Source of the DNA: Granulicella sibirica
GTDB taxonomy: Bacteria; Acidobacteriota; Terriglobia; Terriglobales; Acidobacteriaceae
DNA length: 64,000 nt
Reading direction: 5' to 3'
Assembly: GCF_004115155.1 (NCBI RefSeq)
Contig: NZ_RDSM01000001.1
Coordinates: 2,108,001-2,172,000 of the forward strand
Below the pieces are notes generated by a model. It was not told the DNA's origin. It searched no databases and saw only the letters and a list, made by a program, of their open reading frames with translations. Numbering within the stretch: the stretch's first letter is position 1; each line of letters starts with the position of its first letter. The position numbers were made by a program, and so were the translations under genes. Positions 33,199 to 41,722 of this stretch are shown here, piece after piece.

Positions 33199-33968
33199 GC
33201 GTCGGCGGGCTTGAGCGCCGCCAGGAGAGCGTCGTCGATGATGCCGGTCGGGGTGACGCCGATGGATGTCTGAAACGCCTTGACGGCGCTGGCGGTCCCT
33301 GGGCCGGCGACTCCGTCTATTCCATTCGGATTGAAGCCCTTGAACTGTAGATAGATCTGGGCGGCCCGCACGTTGAGATCAGGGAACGTGCCTGTCTGGA
33401 ACTTCTGGTAGCAGGTGTTGAGCTTATCGTCGTAGTGGTTGATGGCGTAGTTCGGTCCGTTGTATCCGCGGGCGAAGGAAGCCCAGTCATGCGCGGCGAG
33501 GAATCTGTCGAGACGATTGGCGATGAGGAAGCTGACCATCGCGGCGAGATGAGCGTCCTCGGAGTTGGTCATCGCGGTTACCATGCTCGCCGCATCGTCG
33601 AAGCCTGCGGCTTTGTGGTTCGCGCCCATAATTTGACCCATTCCCCAGGAAGCGCTCTGGAGTGCGGCATCCTGGTTGAGGCCATACGCCTCCTGGAGGC
33701 GGAGGTACTGGTTCGCTCCGATCGCGCCGTAGCCGCCCTGTATCGGGTTGCTGATGCCTGGATGTGTGGCGTCGTACTGGTGGTTCGTCAGACGCGAGAA
33801 GTAATGCCGCTCGAAGAGGATCTGCGGCCGGCGATCGGGAAGGAAACCCGTCCCTTTGGTCTCGACCGAGAGTACGGCCCAGATCTCGGGTACCTGAACG
33901 TTCAACGTGGATGCTGCGGCAGCGAGACCATCTGAGGTCAACGCAAGACTTTGTCCCTGGAAGCTCAT
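33195..33968 (-). CDS. N-acetylmuramidase (DUF3380) with C-terminal peptidoglycan-binding domain
   Basis: A 257-aa protein. The N-terminal about 170 residues match the DUF3380/N-acetylmuramidase domain: WAVLSVETKGTGFLPDRRPQ with the probable catalytic Glu at about 36, ILFERHYFSRLT, and ASWGMGQIMGANHKAAGF. Residues about 190-255 are a PG_binding_1 repeat (AAQIYLQFKGFNPNGIDGVAG, then GTASAVKAFQTSIG). This arrangement is typical of phage endolysins and some type VI secretion effectors. No signal peptide is visible, and no phage or secretion genes are nearby, so export would need holin, T6SS or other means. An ACTAC-GTG-GTAGT inverted repeat lies upstream (34040-34052). Confidence 0.87.
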   Translation of the reverse strand: MSFQGQSLALTSDGLAAAASTLNVQVPEIWAVLSVETKGTGFLPDRRPQILFERHYFSRLTNHQYDATHPGISNPIQGGYGAIGANQYLRLQEAYGLNQDAALQSASWGMGQIMGANHKAAGFDDAASMVTAMTNSEDAHLAAMVSFLIANRLDRFLAAHDWASFARGYNGPNYAINHYDDKLNTCYQKFQTGTFPDLNVRAAQIYLQFKGFNPNGIDGVAGPGTASAVKAFQTSIGVTPTGIIDDALLAALKPADA

Positions 33969-34141
33969 GATTGCTCCTGAAAGTTCTCTGTGTCGGGCCG
34001 GTGTGCTCTTCGTAGACTGCGGAAGAATAGCACTCTCTGACTACGTGGTAGTGCAAGATTCGGATCAAACGTTTCAGCAACTTATCTCTCTGGTAGAGTT
34101 CGAGTATTCCGTCCGGAACAGGCAGGGAGGACAGGGGCACG

Positions 34142-34531
34142 ATGAGCCGACAGTATTTCTCGAACAACCCATCCCGCCCGTTCAGCGATGCCGTTCTGAT
34201 CGATGGGCGGACGCTTTATCTCTCCGGACGCATCGGCCTTCTGCCCGAAGTCGACGCCGTGCCCGAGAGCGCGGATGATGAAGCGCATCTCGTTTTGCAG
34301 GATGTCCAGAGGATCCTCGGAGACGCCGGCATGGGCATGGAGCATCTTGTCTTCCTGCAGATCTTCAGCCCGGACGTATCGCTCTGGGGAGCGTTCAACG
34401 TGGTCTACCGCCAGTACTTCGACGGCCCGATGCCTCCGCGGTCGTTCCTTGGCTCCGGGCCCCTGTTATTCGGAGCTCGCTTCGAGGTACAGGGAATCGC
34501 GGTGAAAGACAGCGAGTCTGCGTCGTCCTGA
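34142..34531 (+). CDS. RidA family (YjgF/UK114) protein
   Basis: A 129-aa trimeric-barrel protein: PFSDAVLIDGRTLYLSGRIG, the helix EAHLVLQDVQRILGDAGMGMEHLVFLQIFSPD, and the active-site strand region FDGPMPPRSFLG ... FEVQGIAV. RidA hydrolyses reactive enamine/imine intermediates released by PLP enzymes; the canonical arginine of P-x-R-S is present, but the E-I/V-E ending is only partly conserved (FEVQGIA), so it may be a paralogue of the Rid family rather than RidA proper. It is encoded 13 bp upstream of a class-V PLP enzyme, which fits the role. Confidence 0.85.
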   Translation: MSRQYFSNNPSRPFSDAVLIDGRTLYLSGRIGLLPEVDAVPESADDEAHLVLQDVQRILGDAGMGMEHLVFLQIFSPDVSLWGAFNVVYRQYFDGPMPPRSFLGSGPLLFGARFEVQGIAVKDSESASS

Positions 34532-34547
34532 CGAGAGGGATACAGTG

Positions 34548-35783
34548 ATGAGGATGACACGGAGGCAGATTGCGAAAGGGATGGGCATGGCGGCGCTCGG
34601 AAACCTGGCGGCTGCCCGGGTGACGGGCTCCGTCGTCGAATCGAACGCTCTTCCCGCCCGCTCGGAGTTCGCGACGGATCAGTATGAGACGTGCCTGAAC
34701 AACGCGCGCTGGCACCCGTTGAGCCACGGGGCGAAGCAAGCGGTCATTGCTTACCTCGAGTACAAGCAGCGCGGCATCTGGAATCCGCCGGACGAGGTCT
34801 CGAATGCTCAGAAGGATGTGAAGGCCGCGTTCGCCGGATTGATCCATGCCGATCCTTCGGAGATCGCCTACGTGAACAGCACGACGGCAGCGGAGAACCT
34901 GTTCGTCGCGGCACTCGGGTTTCCCGGCGCTCAAGGAAACATCGTCACCGATGCGCTGCACTTCGAGGGCTCTCTCTATCTTTACGAAGCGCTCCGGCGA
35001 CAAGGGGTCGATGTTCGCGTCGTGCGGCCGAAGGACTGGCAGGTCACAACGGAGGATCTTGCCGCTGTCGTCGACAAGAACACGCGCCTTGTGGCCGTCT
35101 CGAAGGTCTCGTATATCAATGGCTTCGAGCATGACATCAACGGCATCTGCGATCTTGCCCATACGCACGGTGCTCTTGTCTATGCCGACGCGGTGCAGGC
35201 GGCGGGAGCGATCCCGATCGACGTACGCGCCTGGGGCGTCGACGCCCTGGCGTGCGCGAGCTACAAGTGGCTGATGGGCGACATGGGGCTTGGCTTCCTT
35301 TATGTTCGGCAGGATGTCTTGCCGAAGCTGAAGCGGACTCAGTTCGGCTATCGCCAGCTTGGGACGTTCGACTACCACGTCTTTCCTTGGGACAAGCCTG
35401 GGCCGTACCCGATCGAGTACAAGGAGCATCCGGATACCGCAGGCATGTTCGAGATCGGCACCTACGACAATGCGACGGTCGCGGCGCTCAGCTACTCCAT
35501 CCCAACCATCCAGCGGCTTGGCGTCGAACGCATCCAGGCGCATGCCCAGGCTCTTCTTGCTCCGCTCAAGAAGGAGCTGCCGCGGCTTGGCTACCCGTTG
35601 ATTACGCCTGATGGAAGCCGGGCGTCGATGGCGAGCTTTCTGGTTTCCGACCACGAAAAGACCAAAGCCGCGCTGAAGAAGGCCAATGTCGACGTGTCGC
35701 TCGAGACCGGACGCATGCGCGTGTCGCCTTCAATCTACAACGACGAGAACGACATACAGAAGCTTCTGAACGCCTTATCGTGA
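34548..35783 (+). CDS. Class-V aminotransferase-fold PLP enzyme with Tat-like signal
   Basis: A 411-aa fold-type I PLP enzyme of the isopenicillin-N epimerase / cysteine desulfurase-like group. PLP-related motifs: NSTTAAENLFVAALG (phosphate loop), VSYINGFEHDINGICDLAHTHGALVYADAVQAAGAIP (PLP Asp with its following acidic/Gln), and the Schiff-base lysine Lys240 in ASYKWLMGDMGLGFLY. The N-terminus MRMTRRQIAKGMGMAALGN has a twin-arginine motif and a hydrophobic stretch, unusual for this class. Substrate unknown. GTG 34545 is an equally possible start; GAGAGGGA precedes both. RidA lies upstream and Maf overlaps or follows downstream. Confidence 0.85.
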   Translation: MRMTRRQIAKGMGMAALGNLAAARVTGSVVESNALPARSEFATDQYETCLNNARWHPLSHGAKQAVIAYLEYKQRGIWNPPDEVSNAQKDVKAAFAGLIHADPSEIAYVNSTTAAENLFVAALGFPGAQGNIVTDALHFEGSLYLYEALRRQGVDVRVVRPKDWQVTTEDLAAVVDKNTRLVAVSKVSYINGFEHDINGICDLAHTHGALVYADAVQAAGAIPIDVRAWGVDALACASYKWLMGDMGLGFLYVRQDVLPKLKRTQFGYRQLGTFDYHVFPWDKPGPYPIEYKEHPDTAGMFEIGTYDNATVAALSYSIPTIQRLGVERIQAHAQALLAPLKKELPRLGYPLITPDGSRASMASFLVSDHEKTKAALKKANVDVSLETGRMRVSPSIYNDENDIQKLLNALS

Positions 35784-35815
35784 ACCTCGCGTTCCGTTTG
35801 CGCATCGAATCCACC

Positions 35816-36439
35816 ATGCTCGTGCTCGCCTCCGCATCGCCTCGCCGCAAAGAACTGCTCACTCAGGCCGGACTTACCTTTACCGTGGAAGCCTCCGAGG
35901 TTCTGGAAGATCTTCTGCCTAAAGAAACGGCTGCTGACTATGTCTCGCGTCTGGCCGAAGAGAAGGCGCGGGCGGTCTTTGAGCGGCGCAAGTCCGCGGA
36001 AGATGATGGAGATCCGCTGATCGTGCTGGGTGCGGACACCTGCGTCCTATCCGAGGGAGAGATTCTAGGCAAGCCTCGCAATCGCGAGGAAGCGCGACGC
36101 ATGCTCCAGGGCATCTCGGGGCGCACCCACCAGGTTTTGACAGGGATTGCGGCGGTCACGCGCGCGGGCGCGACCGTGGCGACTGAGATTTCGCAGGTGA
36201 CCGTCGACCTTATCGATCCAGACGAGCTGGAGACGTATCTGGACACCGGTGAGCCGCTTGATAAGGCAGGCGCCTATGGAATTCAGGGCTATGCCGCGCG
36301 GTGGATTCCACGCATCGAGGGCTGCTACTTCAACGTGGTAGGCTTGCCGATCGCCCGGACCATGGATATCCTCGCCAAGGCGAATGCCAAACTCGCCACG
36401 CCGCCGCATGACCCGGCGGCGACGGTCGTCGTTCCGTAA
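35816..36439 (+). CDS. maf: Maf-like nucleoside triphosphate pyrophosphatase
   Basis: A 207-aa Maf/YhdE family enzyme: MLVLASASPRRKELLTQAG is the classic opening with the substrate phosphate loop, then VLGADTCV (catalytic Asp), LGKPRNREEARRML and SGRTHQVLTGIA, and YGIQGYAARWIPRIEGCYFNVVGLPI. Maf enzymes hydrolyse dTTP/UTP or modified nucleotides to the monophosphate. I start at ATG 35816 where the family begins; a GTG at 35780 overlaps the previous TGA as GTGA and would suggest coupling, adding 12 residues. Ends 6 bp from the opposing M20 gene. Confidence 0.92.
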   Translation: MLVLASASPRRKELLTQAGLTFTVEASEVLEDLLPKETAADYVSRLAEEKARAVFERRKSAEDDGDPLIVLGADTCVLSEGEILGKPRNREEARRMLQGISGRTHQVLTGIAAVTRAGATVATEISQVTVDLIDPDELETYLDTGEPLDKAGAYGIQGYAARWIPRIEGCYFNVVGLPIARTMDILAKANAKLATPPHDPAATVVVP

Positions 36440-36445
36440 TCCGGG

Positions 36446-37573
36446 CTAGATGCCGGCAATCATCGCAGCGAGCAGGGCTGTCCTGAGAACCAGATGTTCG
36501 ATGACTACGGACTCGTGCGAGGCATGGGCTCCGTCGCCCACAGCGCCCATGCCGTCGAGTGTCGGGATACCGAGCGCCGAGGTGAAATTGCCATCCGAAC
36601 CGCCGCCCGTGGACGCCTCGTCGAGCACGAAGCCTAACTCAGCGGCGAATCCACGAGCTTTTTCGAACAGGGCCACCGCGCCGGGGGTGCGCTCCATCGG
36701 AGGGCGGTTGATGCCGCCGGTGATCTCCAACGTGCAGTGGGGGTCGGTGCAGCGGAGCGATTGGAAGAGAGCGTCGACTGCTGCGGCGTCGTCCATCGAG
36801 GCAATCCGGACGTCGACTTCGGCGTGGGCGTTCGCGGCGATGACGTTTGAACGTGTTCCACCCGAGATCACGCCACAATTGACGGTGCGCTTCTTTTCGA
36901 GATCCGTGAAACCCGAGATGGTTTCAACCAGCCGAGCCATCTCGCGGATAGCCGAATGACCACGTGCGAAGTCCACGCCCGCGTGCGCGGCGATGCCTGT
37001 GACGTGCAGATCGTATTGGCCGACTCCCTTGCGGGCTGTCTTGTAGGCTGGCCCCTGCGCGGGTTCCAGGACGAAGACGGCCTCTGATTCGAGCGCAAGC
37101 CGTTCGGTTATAGCGCGTGAAACGGGGCTGCCGACCTCTTCGTCAGGATTGAGCAAGAGCGTGATGGGACGGGTCTTATTGAGCGTCTTGAGGGCTTTCA
37201 GAGCGGTTAGCGCCATCATGATGCCGACCTTCATGTCGAGCACGCCGGGACCCCAGAAACGCCCTTCGGCTTCTCGCCAGGGCATGTTCGATAAAGTCCC
37301 GAGCGGCCATACCGTATCCAGGTGGCCGAGAAGAAGTATGGGCTTTCTGGCGTCCCGCAGCCCGAAACGGAGCTCCAGGGCATCGCCGTAGGAGCTTTGA
37401 GTGTGGTTGATTACGTAAGGCCGAAGCGGTTCAGCGAGATGGCGGACGAGCAACGCGGCTGCGTTGACGCCCGCCGGATCGTCGCTCGGCGACTCTACTT
37501 CCACGAGCTCACGAAGGCTCTGGTACATCCACGGCGCAAGGGCGGAGACGGCCCCAAGAATGGAGTGACTCAT
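36446..37573 (-). CDS. M20 family metallopeptidase (carboxypeptidase G2-like)
   Basis: A 375-aa dizinc peptidase. Metal-binding and catalytic motifs: LLGHLDTVWPLG (His and catalytic Asp), GPGVLDMKVGIMMAL (bridging Asp), NPDEEVGSPVS (Glu-Glu) and, near the end, GVGDGAHASHESV (His). The central dimerisation insert includes the conserved HAG of IAAHAGVDFARG. Glutamate carboxypeptidases of this group remove C-terminal acidic residues from folate or peptide conjugates. No signal peptide is seen; probably cytoplasmic. Convergent with maf. Confidence 0.9.
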   Translation of the reverse strand: MSHSILGAVSALAPWMYQSLRELVEVESPSDDPAGVNAAALLVRHLAEPLRPYVINHTQSSYGDALELRFGLRDARKPILLLGHLDTVWPLGTLSNMPWREAEGRFWGPGVLDMKVGIMMALTALKALKTLNKTRPITLLLNPDEEVGSPVSRAITERLALESEAVFVLEPAQGPAYKTARKGVGQYDLHVTGIAAHAGVDFARGHSAIREMARLVETISGFTDLEKKRTVNCGVISGGTRSNVIAANAHAEVDVRIASMDDAAAVDALFQSLRCTDPHCTLEITGGINRPPMERTPGAVALFEKARGFAAELGFVLDEASTGGGSDGNFTSALGIPTLDGMGAVGDGAHASHESVVIEHLVLRTALLAAMIAGI

Positions 37574-37749
37574 ATCTCGATCGTATCGTATGGGGTAACT
37601 GCTCGGTAAACATCCCTAAGTAGAGGAAGGGAATAGCCTTAGCCGCGTGGATTCGTCGTCCGCAGCGATAACGCGGAGTGTGTCTAATCTGCAACACTGT
37701 ACTTTATTCTCAGAAGGATAATCTGATACGCGATTGTGGAGTTGCTTCT

Positions 37750-38664
37750 TTGACGCTATCGGCTCACCTCGAGCAGACAATCCGAACAGAGGTCGAATTC
37801 AAGGGGATCGGCTTGCACAGCGGGGCTCCGGTGTCGATGAAGTTGATTCCTGCTGCGGCGGGATCCGGCATCGTTTTCCGGCGGACTGACCTTGATAACT
37901 TCGAAATTCCTGCAAACGGACGCAATGTCGCCAAGGTGAGCTATGCCACGAGCCTGATGCGGCAGAGCGTGCTGATTCAGACAACGGAGCATCTGCTTTC
38001 TGCGCTGATTGGATACGGGGTCGACAACGTCATTGTCGAGATTGATAACCTTGAAGTGCCTATCCTCGACGGGAGTGCGATGCCGTATGTGCTTGCTTTT
38101 CAGTCGGTTGGGTTGAAGCAGCAGAGGCGGCGGCGGGAGTATTTGAAGATTTTGAAGGAAGTGGAAGTTCGGGACGGGACGAAGTTCATCGGGGTCTATC
38201 CGGGCAGGGGATACGGGATCCGGTATACGATCGACTTTCCGGAACCCATTGGTTATGAGACATTTACGGGTGACTTGGCGACCGGGGATTACGCGGAATG
38301 GATTGCTCCGGCCAGGACGTTCGGGTTTAAAGAGGATGAGGCGATGCTGCGGAATATGGGGTTGATCCGTGGTGTTTCGGACGAGAGCGCGATCATCATC
38401 AGCCGGCAAGGTGTTGAAAATGGGCCACTTCGGTTTGAGGATGAGTTTGTGCGGCACAAGGTACTGGATTTGATCGGGGACTTGGCGCTGGCGGGGCGCC
38501 GGATCCAGGGTCTGGTGGTTGCCGAGAGGGCCGGGCATGCCATGCATACTGCTCTTGTACAACGACTTATGCGCGACCGTTCAGCCTGGGAACTGGCCCA
38601 TGGGTATGATGAAATCGCCGAGACGGACAGGGTAGATTTCGCCGCGCAGGTCGTAAATGCGTAG
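37750..38664 (+). CDS. lpxC: UDP-3-O-acyl-N-acetylglucosamine deacetylase (lipid A biosynthesis)
   Basis: A 304-aa zinc deacetylase for the committed step of lipid A synthesis. Motifs: FKGIGLHSGAPVSM, QTTEHLLSALIGYGVDNVIVEI with zinc ligand His81, DGSAMPYV, EDEAMLRNMGLIRG-like activity loop, the zinc pair HKVLDLIGDLAL, and catalytic His in GHAMHTALVQRL. The start is a TTG; GGAG eight bases upstream supports it over more distal in-frame codons (frame open to 37678). Its presence confirms a diderm cell with LPS-type lipids. folK follows 60 bp downstream. Confidence 0.94.
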   Translation: MTLSAHLEQTIRTEVEFKGIGLHSGAPVSMKLIPAAAGSGIVFRRTDLDNFEIPANGRNVAKVSYATSLMRQSVLIQTTEHLLSALIGYGVDNVIVEIDNLEVPILDGSAMPYVLAFQSVGLKQQRRRREYLKILKEVEVRDGTKFIGVYPGRGYGIRYTIDFPEPIGYETFTGDLATGDYAEWIAPARTFGFKEDEAMLRNMGLIRGVSDESAIIISRQGVENGPLRFEDEFVRHKVLDLIGDLALAGRRIQGLVVAERAGHAMHTALVQRLMRDRSAWELAHGYDEIAETDRVDFAAQVVNA

Positions 38665-38724
38665 GGTTTTTGTGGTGCAGCACGTGGGCCAATGTACGGT
38701 AAATGCGGTTAGCGGACGCGTTAT

Positions 38725-39177
38725 TTGACGGTCGCCGCGATTGCGCTTGGATCGAATTTGGGTGACCGCGAGGGAGCGCTTCGAGAGGCTGTCCAGCGGG
38801 TCAGTGAGTTCGGGACCGTGACTGCCGTTTCGAGATTCTACGATACGGCCCCGGTGGGGTACCTGGATCAGCCTCGATTTCTGAATGGGGCGATGCTGCT
38901 CTCGACGGAGCTTCCGGCGCGGGAGCTCATGCGCGGTCTGCTCGCGATTGAGGGAGATATGGGGCGGAAGCGGGTGATCGCCAAGGGGCCCCGGGTGATC
39001 GACCTTGATCTGCTCCTATTCGGGGAGGAGGTAATTGCGTCGGAGCGGCTGGTGGTGCCGCATCCTTCTATGGGGGAGAGGCGGTTTGTTCTTGAGCCCC
39101 TGGCGGAGATTGCTGCTTCGATGGTGCATCCGGTCAGCGGGCTGACGGTGGAAGAGATGATGGCACTGGTTGAGTAG
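38725..39177 (+). CDS. folK: 2-amino-4-hydroxy-6-hydroxymethyldihydropteridine diphosphokinase
   Basis: A 150-aa HPPK catalysing pyrophosphorylation of 6-hydroxymethyl-dihydropterin in folate synthesis. Family motifs: IALGSNLGDREGALREAV, FYDTAPVGYLDQPRFLNGA, the LRGLLAIEGDMGR-type helix, KGPRVIDLDLLLFG (Mg-binding Asp pair) and LVVPHPSMGERRFVLEPL. The start is TTG, the only initiator placing MTVAAIALGSN at the N-terminus. Co-oriented with lpxC. Confidence 0.95.
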   Translation: MTVAAIALGSNLGDREGALREAVQRVSEFGTVTAVSRFYDTAPVGYLDQPRFLNGAMLLSTELPARELMRGLLAIEGDMGRKRVIAKGPRVIDLDLLLFGEEVIASERLVVPHPSMGERRFVLEPLAEIAASMVHPVSGLTVEEMMALVE

Positions 39178-39186
39178 GGGTGCCGG

Positions 39187-39236
39187 CAACGACAAACACA
39201 GATTCCCTTCGGGAATGACAACCAAACAGGCAAGGG
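39187..39236. repeat. Dispersed intergenic repeat family A, copy 2
   Basis: CAACGACAA, CAGATTCCCTTCGGGAAT, GACAACCA and GGCAAGG in the same order as at 14415-14475. The perfect 6-bp inverted repeat ATTCCC-TTC-GGGAAT is at 39202-39216. It fills the spacer between the convergent folK and DUF2251-like genes, where it might also act as a weak terminator. Confidence 0.7.
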
Positions 39237-39656
39237 CTAGCTCGCGTAGAGGTTGGCTTCGAAGTGCTGGAGGGCGGCTTCGGACCAGGCGTGGGTGGCT
39301 TTCTGCCAGGTGTCGCCCTGTTCGGCTATGAAGTTGGGGAAGTCGAGGCGGCAGAAGCCCTGATGTCTGGCGAAGTCGAAGAGGGCCTGGGCGGTTCCGT
39401 CGAGGTAGAGCACGGCCTGCTGGCCGTCCTTCGACCACTCGACCGAGGCGATGCGCGGCGTTTCGGGATCGCGGAGGGCGCTGACGTTGTAGATCAGCAT
39501 GGCGTCCATGATGGAGTGCTCCTGGGTCTCCTGGGAGCGGTCGCAGGCGTAGAAGTAACCGGCTACGCCTTCGTCCTCGAAGACGACGGTCCAGGGTACG
39601 GCGGTGGAGTTGACGGAGAGAAAGGCCTTGCCGGGGGTGAAGGAGAGCGACTGCAT
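39237..39656 (-). CDS. DUF2251-like protein
   Basis: A 139-aa cytoplasmic protein. The segment SLSFTPGKAFLSVNSTAVPWTVVFEDEGVAGYFYACD matches the DUF2251 theme of a V-V-F-E-D-(D/E)-G-x-x-G-Y-F-Y core, followed by IMDAMLIYNVSALRD and YLDGTAQALFDFARHQGFCRLDFPN. Its function is not known. The start at 39656 is used because the longer frame back to 39809 overlaps the divergent membrane protein gene. Confidence 0.75.
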   Translation of the reverse strand: MQSLSFTPGKAFLSVNSTAVPWTVVFEDEGVAGYFYACDRSQETQEHSIMDAMLIYNVSALRDPETPRIASVEWSKDGQQAVLYLDGTAQALFDFARHQGFCRLDFPNFIAEQGDTWQKATHAWSEAALQHFEANLYAS

Positions 39657-39760
39657 ATATCTCTCCACGATACACTTGGGGGAATGCGGAGCAGTCGAAT
39701 CAGTGGGGTAGCTGGGATCGGGATGCGTGTGTTTTGCCGCGTCTGTCAGGGTGGTTGTCA

Positions 39761-40963
39761 ATGAGGCTTCCGCCGTTCCGGATGGGCAAGCCACAAAGGC
39801 TTGCGGCACTGATCCTCTTCCTGTTCCTCGGCGAATGCCTCTGGGTGATCGGGAATCAACGGCTGACGACGGTCGACTATCAGTACGCGGAGTGCGGGCG
39901 ACAGATGTGGGAGAGGCCGTCGCCGCTTGCGGGTTACTTTACGACCTGCGGCAATATGCATGGGGATGGCACGCTCGCCTACCGGGCAGCGGGGCTTCCA
40001 TTGACGCTGCAGCGGCTCGTGCTGCTGGGGGCGGATAAGCTGCGGAAGCCGGAGAACCGGCTTTATGTCGGCGGCACGCTCAACGGGACAACGTGGGAGG
40101 CGCGGCACCAGCTTGGCATGGTGATCTGGCTTCTGCACCTGCCGTTCGTCTTCTTCGCGATTTGGCTCGGCGCAGGGCTTTGGTGGGTGTCGCGCAGACT
40201 GTTCGGGAATGAGGGTGCGTTTTTTTCGCTTGGGCTGTATTGCTTCTGCCCGGAGGTGATCCGGTACGCGGTGCATCCGAATAATGAAGTGCTGGCGATG
40301 TGGGGTCTGTACGGGCTGGTGTACACGGCCATCGGGGTGGCGCATGCGATGCAGGGGCCGCGCCGGAAGTGGAAGCCGCGGATCGCGCTTCTGACGCTTG
40401 CGCTGGGGTTGACGACGGCGGCGCACCTGATCGCGGCGATGATCGGGTTTGTCGCGGCTGTGGTTCTGATGCTGTATCTGGCGGAGCGACGCCGGAGCTA
40501 TGTGCTGCAGATCCTGATCTTTTCTGCGCTGGGAGCGATGCTGATCGTGCTTGCCTCGTTCGCGTTTCGGCTGGGGGCGTTCTCGTACGTGTTCACGGGT
40601 GGTGGAGGGCGTTTCTGGTTCTCGCTGGATGGTGTGAGGGGCTTCTTTACGACGTGGACGGACGCACCGATTACGGTCGCGGTCCTGGTTTCGCTTGTGT
40701 TGTGGGCCGGGGTGAAGCGTAGCCGGTACTTCGGCAACAGCGTTCCGCTGGTGATGGCGGCGGTGGTAAGTGTCATTGTGGGTTCGCAGGTCTCGACGGC
40801 TAGCTGGCTGTGGGCGCTGCCGTTCGGGCTTACGTTTGTGGGCGGGGTGTTTGCGGATGCTTTGGAGACGAAGTACCGGAAAATGTTTCTTGGGCTTGGT
40901 GGGAGTCTGCTGGCGGCGCAGGCGCTGGTTTGCCTGAGTACGCTTGTGGAGATTGCGCGATAA
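39761..40963 (+). CDS. Polytopic membrane protein, possibly glycosyltransferase-like
   Basis: A 400-aa protein with about nine hydrophobic helices. The first (LAALILFLFLGECLWVIGN) is followed by a periplasmic loop with YQYAECGRQMWERPSPLAGY, somewhat like the loop after helix 1 of GT39/GT-C mannosyl- or arabinosyltransferases, but the required acidic pair is not obvious. Later helices are separated by short basic loops (YLAERRRSY). I cannot assign a function. A hypothetical protein gene starts 29 bp downstream on the same strand. Confidence 0.7.
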   Translation: MRLPPFRMGKPQRLAALILFLFLGECLWVIGNQRLTTVDYQYAECGRQMWERPSPLAGYFTTCGNMHGDGTLAYRAAGLPLTLQRLVLLGADKLRKPENRLYVGGTLNGTTWEARHQLGMVIWLLHLPFVFFAIWLGAGLWWVSRRLFGNEGAFFSLGLYCFCPEVIRYAVHPNNEVLAMWGLYGLVYTAIGVAHAMQGPRRKWKPRIALLTLALGLTTAAHLIAAMIGFVAAVVLMLYLAERRRSYVLQILIFSALGAMLIVLASFAFRLGAFSYVFTGGGGRFWFSLDGVRGFFTTWTDAPITVAVLVSLVLWAGVKRSRYFGNSVPLVMAAVVSVIVGSQVSTASWLWALPFGLTFVGGVFADALETKYRKMFLGLGGSLLAAQALVCLSTLVEIAR

Positions 40964-40991
40964 CCGGCTGATCCGCTGTATTCTCTTAGGC

Positions 40992-41582
40992 ATGATCGGT
41001 GACGCCGAGACCGCGGGTTTCCTGCTGCTGGTGAACCTCATGGTTTTGCTCTCTCGCCTCGCCGAGGATTGGCCTACCGACGGGACCAGGGACGTCGATT
41101 CGAAGCTTACGAAACTTGGCCTGGAGGCTCCGCCGCCGGATGTGCCCAAGTCATGGGTGGCGGAGTCAACGGCCGTCTCGCTCAAGACGAACTCGTTCGA
41201 AGAGTGGCACGAGAAGGTCCTCGATAAGATCGCGGTGCATTGGTGGTACTCGGATCTGGCAGGGGCGACGGGAAGGAATCCTGATGGCACCAATCGGCAG
41301 ACCCTTATCCGTGAACTGAAGCCAAAAGATCTTCTCTACGTGCTGACCGGCCGCCTCAACCCGGGGAGCAGCGGCCGGATTCCGGTCTTTACAGAGCGTG
41401 GAGAGCAGGTCGGTTACCTGGTGGGAGACCAGGCTAAGAGAATTACAAAGTCGAGGTGGGGCTGGCGGCAGTTTGCATGTTGCGTTCGCAAGGTGCGGAT
41501 CCCTGGGCCTGAGTCCAAGGATGCGGCCACTGTTTCGGTGCTGGTCTTTGAGCGCAACCCTTCCTTCGTGAACCGGCGGTAG
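40992..41582 (+). CDS. Hypothetical protein (196 aa)
   Basis: A protein of unknown function. It starts with a hydrophobic stretch (GFLLLVNLMVLLSRL), too short or weak for a confident membrane anchor, then a charged region (SFEEWHEKVLDKIAVHWWYSDL) and a beta-rich end including PVFTERGEQVGYLVGDQAKRI, which distantly recalls the G-x-x-x-G-Y-L element of HIRAN-type domains. That similarity is too slight to use. The gene follows the polytopic membrane protein closely, so the two may be cotranscribed. Confidence 0.6.
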   Translation: MIGDAETAGFLLLVNLMVLLSRLAEDWPTDGTRDVDSKLTKLGLEAPPPDVPKSWVAESTAVSLKTNSFEEWHEKVLDKIAVHWWYSDLAGATGRNPDGTNRQTLIRELKPKDLLYVLTGRLNPGSSGRIPVFTERGEQVGYLVGDQAKRITKSRWGWRQFACCVRKVRIPGPESKDAATVSVLVFERNPSFVNRR

Positions 41583-41722
41583 GTGATGGCAAGGCTGCGG
41601 CGGCGCTGGGAGTGGGAGAAGGCGCGCTTCGCGAAGTATCCCGGGAACGCTTCGTGAAAGAGTGGGGCGGGCAGCATCCTACGGTGTACAGTCACAGCAT
41701 TCGATAAAACAGGTGGGCAGGA

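Noticed and set aside
33195..33968. Prophage or phage remnant around the muramidase
   Set aside because: No integrase, structural, holin or regulatory phage genes on either side; the neighbours are housekeeping genes.
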